The notes under the pieces: model-generated
Database searches by the model: none
What the model was told of the DNA's origin: nothing
The model's input: only the letters and a program-made list of their open reading frames with translations
Shown here: positions 55,843 to 64,000 of the stretch, one piece after another
Layout: each line of letters begins with the position of its first letter
How positions within the stretch are numbered: position 1 is the stretch's first letter
Position numbers and translations under genes: made by a program
NCBI GenBank assembly: GCA_036936605.1
Contig: JAUPFV010000002.1
Span: 248,145,305 to 248,209,304 of the forward strand
Source of the DNA: Limnanthes douglasii subsp. nivea
Taxonomy: Eukaryota; Streptophyta; Magnoliopsida; Brassicales; Limnanthaceae
Reading direction: 5' to 3'
Length of the DNA stretch: 64,000 nucleotides

Positions 55843-56746
55843 CAAAAAAAATATTTACCTTTTATTATAATCACAACGGTTGTACTATCAAATAATTATA
55901 AGATAACATTTTTGTAAAAAAATAATAATAACAACACTTGTAATATTTTAAAAAAATCACAATAATAATATTCAAAATGTAATATTAAAATTATAACAAT
56001 ATAACTTGTAATCTTTTACCATGATAAAATATGATTTTAGTTTAAAAAATAATAAATAACACTTGTAATATTTATAACCAAATCACAATAATAATGTTCA
56101 AAATGTAATATTAAAATTATAACCATAGAAGTTGTAATATTTTAACATGAAAAAATATGGTTTTGGTTTATAACATAATATTAACGCTTATAATATTTAA
56201 AAACAAAACATAATAAAATATAATAATAACATTATAACATTAAAAGTAATATTTAAAATTTTGGCTTATATAATAATTACAATCTTAAAATATTAATAAC
56301 CAAAACAAATTAATACTAACCAAAATGTAATAATAATTTTATAATCATATACATTATCTCAATATTTTTTAAATATATCTTAAGATATGATTTTGGTTAT
56401 AAAATAATTAAAACACTTATAATATAGGCCTACCGGGTAGCAAATCTGCCAGACTGCAGATATATCAGATTACTGCTTATACAAATCTAATAGGTAAATA
56501 GATCTACGGAATTACAAATCTAACAGACCAGATTCACAACTTACCTGCCGAGATTTCTAGTTTTTATCCCCATTTGAAAACTGTTTGCCACCCCTACTAA
56601 AAAGACCAGACTTCCAACGTTATCCAAAAATCAATACGAAAAGTGGTAAAAATATTAAAGCATTGAATACATTTTTTAAAATAATTATTTTAATATTTTG
56701 AATGGTTAGATTTATTTGAAAAAAAGTTAAATATAACTTTTTTTTA

Positions 56747-57599
56747 GGCAAAAGAATATTTATTATTAAATTACAAATTTACAAACAATTTAAGAGCCAA
56801 TTACGACTTAGAACAGAAATGGGGGACAAGAAGGCAATAAGCTAAAACTAATCCCTAAATCGGAACTAATCGATCACTTTCCCTTTCTACGCTTCCCCAA
56901 CTCCAAACCCTAATCCTCTTCTCCTTTGACATAAAATCTCACATTTCCATAACCAGAAGAAACATTCTCAGGAATAGGAAAAGCTCTTCCAAATTCCCAT
57001 CATAGCACTTCAATTAGGCAATCAAATCGACTCGTAAATCTGCTTCTAGACCAGATCTTCACTCCATTCTCCAAATCACTCGCCATTTCCCCAGATTCTT
57101 AAGCTCCTCACCATTAGCCATAAACTCAGGCGAAGTAGCTGATCGGAGAGTAGAAACAGAGGATAAAAGCTTGAAAACAACCAAGCAGAGCCCCAATAGG
57201 TAATTAACATTCATGGTTCTAGCCTTCTTAATCCATTCCTTAGAACTTCTGATTCCCTACCGTTTCTTCCCACAGCTCTATCCTATTTGAAATTTGACAC
57301 TCGGCATATACTTGGCTTTGATGTTGCTACTTCGAAAATTCTAATTTAGATGTTTAACATCTTGAACTTGATTTTGTAATCTTTTTTGTCCCTGAGAAGA
57401 TGAGACATTTAGAAGCCTCCTTTCTTTGTCTGATTCTATTGGAGCATCTAGCAGCTTTTAGCTTTTTGCGTAACACTATATGAAAGTCCTCATCCTCTTC
57501 ATCTTTATTGCAGGTTGGAGTAGTTTGAAGGCTTCCTATATTTTGAGGTAAGACCTTACAGCTACTTTCACATTCTTTTTTGTGTCCTTCATCCAGAAG
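56747..57599 (-). other. LINE 3' region without ORF2
   Basis: About 850 bp between ORF1 and the poly(A) end. Small open pieces, but no APE-type endonuclease, no RT motifs and no RNase H. Either a large internal deletion or an ORF1-only LINE derivative. Confidence 0.6.
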
Positions 57600-58604
57600 C
57601 TTTACTGCTTTTGTAATATCATTTTCATTTGGTGTGGGGGGGGGGGGGGGTCATCTTCTTGAATATTTGGATTTTGAGGCTTAGGGACTCTACTCTCTGT
57701 ATTGATAGAGTCGGCATCATCATTATTTTTATCCACATTGTTAGCTTCATTGTTCTTAGCAGTCACGTGATTATTGATGCCAATGTTGACTGTTTCATAA
57801 TTCTCTTGGGTTTTTGACTTTTCTTGAGTTTTGTTGCACGACTTCTCATCATGACCTATATGGCTGCAGATTCCGCAATATTTGGGAAGATCCTTATAGC
57901 CCGGCGTAATCCAGCACCTATCACTCTTCCCAAACCCGATTCCAGATGTCTCTGTGAATCTTTCTTGTTAAATCAAGCTCAACCCATACAAGAGACGAGT
58001 TGTGGTAAGCCCGATTTTTGTCTGGAATTTTTATTTGAAGAGGATTTACTATAGACTTAGCTATAGAAAGAATCATTCTTCCATTATACAAAAATTTAGG
58101 AAGATTACCTAATTTAATCCATACAGGCCATACGGGACATTCTCTTTTGACATTGAATTGTGGCGTCCATTTAAGAAGATGGATTGTTAAGGATTGAACC
58201 TACCAAACACTTCTCCTCCACAAACAACACAAGTCCTCTTTACAGTTAAATTCAAGGAGAAAATATCGTGAGTCCCATATACTCACACTACACTGCATTT
58301 TCATATTCATCTGTTGTAAGAAGTCCTCCATTGTCTGTCTTTTAGGGATTCCTTGACTAAACTTGGCAACAAGAGTATGTTTTCTTTGCTTATCAAGGCT
58401 TTCTTTGATTTGTTTCTCGAATTGAAGGGAAATGTGGTCTGTTTTGTAGAAGTATCCAATTGGAAGGTATTCTAACTCTTCTTTGTTTTCTTTGACAGCT
58501 GCAGCGTAGGACGTGCGAGGCGGCTCAGATGATTTAAGATTTTCCATCAACACTGCAGCGTAGGACTTGCGAGGAGGCTTAGATGATATGGGATTTTCCA
58601 TCAC
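57600..58604 (-). pseudogene. LINE ORF1: DUF4283 / CCHC zinc-knuckle protein, frame-broken
   Basis: It starts MMENPISSKPP at 58604. An 18-19-residue unit is repeated at once (KPPRKSYAAVLMEN, then EPPRTSYAAAVKEN). The DUF4283 region follows: LPIGYFYKTDHISLQFEKQI, GIPKRQTMEDFLQQMNMKMQ, then SIWDSRYFLLEFNCKEDL, stopping at 58200. Further on, in other frames, CPVWIKLGNLPKFLYN-like sequence (about 58080-58130) precedes KYCGICSHIGHDEKSC, a perfect CX2CX4HX4C zinc knuckle (about 57835-57885). A Pro run encoded by the G13 tract at 57637-57650 comes near the end. ORF1 proteins bind LINE RNA; at least two frameshifts disable this one. Confidence 0.8.
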
Positions 58605-59057
58605 GATTTTCAGAGGAAAATCAAGGAGCTCAAGGGGAGATTAATAATCAGCAGAATACTCGGAGACTCGCCGATCACAATTCAGATGATTAATCTGGTA
58701 TTAGGAAACAGATTGAATCTATTTTAAAGAGATTCTCATGCTTTCAGTCTTGGAGAGTTTCTTCATTCAATCTTAGTTCACTGCATAGATTACCTTCTTG
58801 TAAAAGTATCAGGAGAATAATGTAAGTTTTTGGATGATTCAAATTGAGCAACCTGGTACTTGAGCCGCGTCAATAATCTCTTATAAGGAGTTTGCTTTCT
58901 TTTCTCTCGATCTCCTTCTTGATTTCTACTTTTTCATCCATTTGCTTGCGATGTACACTGATGATCTCATTCAATATAATTGAATCAAAATAATCAATCG
59001 AAAAAGCTAGAATCGGTATTGATTCTTGGAGAAGACCCTTCAAATATAACTTTTTTT

Positions 59058-60540
59058 AAAATAATAAAATGGTTAAAAATTAATTTTTTATTAACAAATT
59101 TTGATAGATAAGAAAGAGATTTGGAAACTTTGACAAGTGAGAAAGAGATTTTGGGAGAATAATAAGTTATATGTTATTTCATCTCTCACTCCATTAACAT
59201 ATTTATAGAGTATAACAAAGTCTTACAAAAATTTGTATATGATTTGAAAAAGAATCGTTTTAAAGAATATATTTTTTCAAAAATCACATTTCCCTAAAAA
59301 TGTAATTGTTTGTCACTGATGCATTGCATCGACGAACGGGACTCGTAAGTTACACACATCACCGCAGCAACCATGTCCGTCGCCGCGGTGACCACGTTCG
59401 TTGTTGCGGTGACCACGTTCGTTGTTGCGGTGATGTGAAGGCGATCCAAAACATAAGTTGGCATTTTACAGGCAACGTGTAAAATCTTACTTGTCGGCGC
59501 AACAACGACTTATAATCCATAAATTTTTAGATTTTCACCCAAAACATCTTGGCGAGGCCTGCTCCATGTTACAGCAATCAGATCTTTTATTGGTCTATTT
59601 TGCTTTGAATATATTTTTGTCTACCTAGTTTACTCCACCGATACTAGGTTCATTCCCATAATCTGAAATCATTTTTGGATGGACTTGATCATATCATTTA
59701 ATAAATATTTAAACAATTTTTCATTTGATTAAATGATTTTTTTTATTCAGACAATTTTCGCAAAAGAAAATATCATTTGATTTAAACTTTAACTTAGTGT
59801 AAAAAATTAAAGTTAAACCGACACCTTTAGTAGTTGTAAGTTTTAACCAACTTCTCATGTGGCCTAACTAACAATTTTACACACGCAATCGTTTACTAAT
59901 CTGTTTGTCCATAATTGAACTAAACAATATTTTGGTCGTATGCACTATCCATTTCAAGAAACACAACTTAAGAAAACTCATACAAGATTGATACGATTAC
60001 ATTATAAATCAATAGTCTAACGTAGTTATGTCTTAGACTTATATGTCTAGACTTACCATTATATATATATATATATATATATCATTTCAGGGTCTACTCA
60101 TAGTTGCTTCAATATCACAATATATTTGAATTGTCACTTCTCTTCGACGAGAATGGTATTTCCAACAATAGATCTCTCAACCATTAAACTTTATTTTCCG
60201 TTGCAGTTAACATTATGAACTAAGACTGTATAATGAGATGTACAATTATGATTTCATAATCCCCATGAAACACCACATTTTTCAAAAGTGATCATTCACC
60301 CCGCATACCGGGTGATCCAGCTTGTGTTTGTGTATCATTCAAGTACCCTTAGGAAAATTAAAATATTTAAGACATATGATTTCGGGCTTCTTCAAGTACC
60401 CAAAAACCATTCAAATATTATTCTAATGTTCAGTACTTAGATTATTGGTAAATTGACTTAATTTACTACCCACAAATGAAATATCTACCCTAGTGCATAA
60501 AGTTGCATAAATTAGACTTCATATATCACTAACTTAGCTG
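59058..60540. other. Duplicated non-coding DNA, copy B
   Basis: Matches 1513-2905. It includes the altered inverted repeat at about 59355-59443, a 50-bp segment near 59465-59520 missing from copy A, and a longer (TA)n run at 60060-60082. No gene. Confidence 0.55.
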
Positions 60541-60544
60541 TAAA

Positions 60545-60662
60545 ACCAGCGGTAAAATCAGTATATACCCTTGGTATATTTGTGGCATTGACGGTATGGA
60601 AATTATGTACCGTCAATAAAGTTCTTTACCGTCAGTATGAAAAACCAGTACTATTGGTATAC
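60545..60662. repeat. Left motif cluster of MULE-like element, copy B
   Basis: Same ACCGTCAGTATG, TGACGGTATGG and GTACCGTCAATA words as 2910-3027, with several changes. Confidence 0.5.
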
Positions 60663-60741
60663 CTTATATTTTTAATTTCTTCTATAAATTTCTCGTATTC
60701 TTAAACTCTACTCAATTAAAATTCTCGTTAATTAAAAAAAC

Positions 60742-61053
60742 GTGTCAATTATGAACTCCCACCAATTTCATAATGAACATCCGTCTATAAAAAACCACTC
60801 AATCATACCATATTTCTTTATCTACCAAAATAACAAAAGTAATCAAACTTGTAATTTTTACGATATTGAATGGACTGTCAACGAATACAACTACTTTCTC
60901 CAAGCCGTCGAGTTTGTGAAAAGACTGGGGTTGGATAAGACTATCGACGGATTTTTTAATAAAGTTTTATGTACAATGTACTACATATACGGGCATGAAG
61001 AAGTAAATCCAATACCAACTCCACGCAGTAGTGAAGAAGTCCCTAACAAGTAA
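60742..61053 (+). CDS. Hypothetical protein or exon, copy B
   Basis: 103 codons, counterpart of 3147-3419. The N-terminus is longer because copy B has an in-frame ATG (MSIMNSHQFHNEHPS) where copy A has a stop upstream. The core FLQAVEFVKRL, DKTIDGFF and VLCTMYYIYGHE is shared, as is the end NPIPTPRSSEEVPNK followed by the same splice-donor-like GTAAAA. One Cys of the copy-A CxxC pair is Tyr here. No family recognised. Confidence 0.35.
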   Translation: MSIMNSHQFHNEHPSIKNHSIIPYFFIYQNNKSNQTCNFYDIEWTVNEYNYFLQAVEFVKRLGLDKTIDGFFNKVLCTMYYIYGHEEVNPIPTPRSSEEVPNK

Positions 61054-61265
61054 AATTATTTGAAATTATAACCAATATTAAGATGTTAGACCTTTCATAT
61101 GCAGTTGGGAAAAAGGTGTTCTACACGTTCAATTTGATAGTAACTGAAGCCATAATAAAATATATGTCACTTTATATGAAGGATATAATCATTGATAAAA
61201 TGGATGCATAAAATAATTGTGAATGATACGAATTTAATGAAGGATATGACTTTAGCTAATATTAT

Positions 61266-61583
61266 GTGTGTTGTTGCAACTCGTATTTAATGTTATTTTA
61301 TGTTTGTTTAATGTTCTTAAAATATTGTATTTGTTCCTTTGTAGTTTTATTTATGTTGAATGTTATTTTTGTAAATTATTTACATATTGTATTGATGTTA
61401 AATGCATCTCTTATATTACACTATTTGGAATCAATTCCAGATATTCGGGGTTGTGACCTACCGCACGATTCCAGGCAAGAGGTGCATATGATGTTTTGTT
61501 TGGGGATTATTAATTCCATTAGAAAACATATACTTCACGAGATTGACTTGGACCTCGTTGAAAACAGATTGGAACAAGTGTAG
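61266..61583 (+). CDS. Hypothetical protein or last exon, copy B
   Basis: 105 codons, counterpart of 3632-3949, with identical length and stop. Conserved: LHYLESIPDIRGCD, DSRQEVHMMF, HEIDLDLVENRLEQV. The intron-acceptor-like TTGTTGCA|A has lost its G (CAG to CAA), so if this is a spliced gene copy B would be impaired. Confidence 0.35.
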   Translation: MCCCNSYLMLFYVCLMFLKYCICSFVVLFMLNVIFVNYLHIVLMLNASLILHYLESIPDIRGCDLPHDSRQEVHMMFCLGIINSIRKHILHEIDLDLVENRLEQV

Positions 61584-62629
61584 AAGGTTTTCTACCTTAT
61601 ACAAATAGATATGAAAGAATATAACTCTTCATAATGCATTGTGTTATTTGTATCGTATATTTGTGTTTAATGTATTTAGTTTTGATGTCTTTGAATTTTA
61701 TGTTTGATTTATCCAATTAAGTATGATGTTTTCAAATTTTTAGCACAATAACATAAAATGAATACATTAAACATATAATTCTTTAGTGCAAATATATTAT
61801 AATGATAAATAATTTTTTTAATAAAATACACATAATATTAATTGAATTTGCGTTAATTGGTCACTTCGTGGTCGATAATCACGTTCTTACAATTTTAAAT
61901 CTCTTCATATTTGTAACGAGATATAATCGATAATTCTCAACCCGTGGCTTTTGCGATACACAATCTGATACGACAAGGATGTACCCTTGCACATGGGGCG
62001 TCCTTCGCAATAGAAAACTACATAATAAGACAAAAACAATACAGGATATTATCAATTAAATCGAATAAATACATGAAATACTTACATTGACATAGAGGTT
62101 TTTATTTAAAAAACGCAACCAAATTTCTTCTCTTTGAAACATCTGAAGAAGGTGCATCCCATAATGGTATAAAAGTGAAAGTAACATTAATCAACCTCGA
62201 CCGTCTTAAAAAGATAATGTGGTTAAACTTTGATGTGATCGTGATTCCCATATCTAGAATTATCAGTCAATGCTCTATAGTAGCATGATCTTCATAGTAA
62301 TTTATATGTTCGCGACATTTAGTAACTCATCCATACCATTAAATATTTGTATGTAAATATTACAAAATCCATAATCTCGTTGAAAAGGGCATCCATAATC
62401 AATTTTCATCCATCTTGTTGTCCGTTTAAGGAAAACGCAATTTACTGATAACTGCAATCTCTATCGGTTTTAACGTCGTTAATCTTAGTTATAAAAGGTC
62501 TACAGAAGATAGGAAATTGTTACAAGTAACATTTCAGATCAAACAACATTACTTTAAAATAAATCGTATCGCTTGAGCTAAATCTAACCGTTCTAATAAA
62601 TAATCAATGCATTGTACAAGTTCTACATG

Positions 62630-62946
62630 ATGGTTCCACTTTATAAGGTTTGTCAGAAGGATATGTACGACCATTTTCTTGTGTCGGAACTCTGCTCTCT
62701 CTCTCTGTAATTTGACATTCTCTCTCCGAATCTAGTACGTGTTCGTGATAAAATTTATCTTATTTAGTGGATAATGCATAAACTTATAATTTATATTTTG
62801 CAGTTGGACAACCACATTGTTTCGGTTTATCTAAAGGCTTTAAAGAAAAGATGTTTCCCGGTGGATTATGCCAAACTATTTCATAAACACGTGCAATATG
62901 CGTGTTTCATCTTTGGTTTTCGTGACAACATTAATGAGTTTATATA
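62630..62946 (+). pseudogene. Exon-intron-like fragment, unknown product (copy B)
   Basis: Counterpart of 4938-5272. The first exon is shortened by a deletion and frame change after SELCSLSL. The intron-like piece (GTACGTG to TTTTGCAG) is kept, and the second exon reads open to FGFRDNINEFI before TAG. Confidence 0.35.
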
Positions 62947-62949
62947 GGA

Positions 62950-64000
62950 TTTTTAATAGCTATGTCTTTGTTAGATTAGTAGAGACAAATATATCTAACC
63001 TCTTCTAATGATCGTTGAAAGATTCTAAAAGTATTTTTAGGCCTTTTATTAAAAATTTGTAGATATTCTGCGAACACAGTCTATCGTGCATAGTTTGTAT
63101 AGCATACATATAATTTATATCCAAAACTTCCATTTTCTCACCATATTTCACTTCGTCTGAAAAATATCTAAAGTGATGTGAGAGACGTTACCTCTGAGGT
63201 TGGTTTACATCTTGTCTACAAATTTATGTTGGGCTATAATTCGAATATTCTCAAATATTATTTTAATTTTTCCATGTTGCATTTCGAACAAACAATGCAC
63301 CTTACCCCAATATGACTCGAAGTTACCTTTGCTCATACGAATGAAACACTTCGGGGTAGAATGAACCCTCTGTATGGGGTTGTGATATGGTTACCAAAAT
63401 GCATGAAGTTGTTAATTTTCCACTTGATTAAATTATCACTATAAAGACCTAACCAACCTTCGGTCCATTTGATTACTTTCGGATAATCTTTGAATTCACG
63501 GAGAATTTTAGACCGACTACTATTAAATGTGAGTTCCGTTACCAACAACATTATGTGATTCCACTAACGTAAAAAATCATTAGAGGATTTTTTATCATTC
63601 ATAATTTTTTTTTCGATTTTGCTAAAACGTTCATGTTAATGTGTCATCGAAATAGCATATGGTTTGTATTAGAGAATACTTGTTTGAGATCGTTCAGCAA
63701 TGCTAAGTCTCAATCTGTGAACAATGGATGGTTTTTCAATGAAGTTAGTTACCATCAACGATTTCAAACATTAAGGTTTTTCAATGGAGTTAGTTACCAT
63801 CAACAATTGCAAACATTATAATACACACTTGTAGTTGTCAATTTTCTCCATGGACATAAACGCAAATCTGATGTAAAATTCATTCAGGTACAAGCGGCTC
63901 CAACAACCTCAAACAAATATCTTGTACCTTATTAACTTGTAGGTGTTATTCATTATTAGAACATTTGGGAGAATTTGTAATAAATCCAAACTAACCAGAT
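62950..64000 (-). pseudogene. MULE transposase pseudogene, copy B (cut by window end)
   Basis: Counterpart of 5400-6390. The frame at 63333-63551 has KVIKWTEGWLGLYSDN and NNFMHFGNHIT. Toward the window end, TD-stop-DLALLN and an FR-stop-HINMNVLAK box show that copy B has stops where copy A still has Lys and Trp. The N-terminal half lies beyond the window. Confidence 0.75.

Larger units (their letters stand above)
53884..56596 (+). mobile_element. hAT-like non-autonomous element carrying a gene (copy B, complete)
   Basis: The left end TAGAGGTAGCAAACAGTT and the right end (reverse complement TAGGGGTGGCAAACAGTT) match at 16 of 18 positions. The 8-bp sequence CTAAAAAG flanks both sides exactly (53876-53883 and 56597-56604). 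TAGGGGTGGCAAA-type ends and 8-bp duplications are characteristic of plant hAT elements. No transposase is present. Both ends also carry a GC-richer block in the same orientation (GGGTTACTGTTTATGCAGGT near 53977; GATTACTGCTTATACAAATC near 56468). The interior holds a promoter minisatellite, a TATA box and the ORF at 55304-55768. The right 730 bp recur at 1-876. Confidence 0.85.
56746..59041 (-). mobile_element. LINE retrotransposon insertion, ORF1 only
   Basis: A 16-bp target duplication AAATATAACTTTTTTT flanks it (56729-56744 and 59042-59057), and copy A has the uninterrupted site near 1496. On the minus strand the 3' end is AATATTCTTTTGCCT followed by a poly(A) run, the usual plant L1 terminus. 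The element is only 2.3 kb: it has a 5' leader, ORF1 (DUF4283 and CCHC) and a 3' region, but no endonuclease or RT ORF2. Confidence 0.85.
55867..64000. repeat. Segmental duplication, copy B
   Basis: Counterpart of 1-6386 in direct orientation, about 56 kb away. The left limit is set by the window start in copy A, not by loss of homology. Copy B contains the LINE at 56746-59041 and lacks the 480-bp piece at 885-1366. It runs off the window end within the MULE transposase. Confidence 0.9.

Overview
The window looks like a repeat-packed, strongly AT-rich intergenic stretch of a flowering-plant nuclear genome. Pointers are Ty1/copia elements primed by initiator tRNA-Met, a Tat-type Ty3/gypsy element with an antisense extra ORF, a MULE transposase, a hAT-type element, a plant LINE with a DUF4283/CCHC ORF1, and an exon of a plant SUVH histone methyltransferase. 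No intact conserved housekeeping gene, tRNA or rRNA was found. Almost all coding capacity belongs to mobile elements, most of them broken.

Layout: (1) 1-7350 is copy A of a segmental duplication: the right end of a hAT-like element, non-coding sequence, and a MULE-like element with a decayed transposase. (2) 7351-21686 holds a degenerate plus-strand retroelement and a minus-strand copia remnant split by a nested Tat gypsy. (3) 21687-27846 is a minus-strand copia with both LTRs. (4) 28000-35084 holds a short hypothetical gene, a plus-strand copia ruin, a gypsy integrase scrap, a tandem array and a SUVH exon fragment. (5) 35085-41930 is a minus-strand copia (Copia-4) with another copia (Copia-5) nested in its reverse-transcriptase region. 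(6) 41960-44302 is purine-rich and minisatellite DNA. (7) 44303-48476 is a young copia with almost identical LTRs but a broken coding region. (8) 48477-53883 holds low-complexity DNA, a gypsy gag remnant and a tandem duplication. (9) 53884-64000 is copy B: a complete hAT-like element carrying its own gene, a LINE insertion absent from copy A, and the second MULE copy, cut by the window end.

The most unusual object is the 2.7-kb hAT-like element at 53884-56596. It has 18-bp inverted ends, a perfect 8-bp target-site duplication and no transposase. Inside it lies a complete-looking transcription unit: eight promoter repeats, paired TGAYGTCA boxes, a TATA box, an ORF for a basic repeat protein and an AATAAA signal. 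Also notable are a copia that seems to have moved recently although already frameshifted, a copia flanked by a 92-bp rather than 5-bp duplication, and the A/B duplication, which gives filled and empty sites for dating insertions.

Identities quoted are by-eye comparisons, and family assignments rest on recognised motifs rather than searches.
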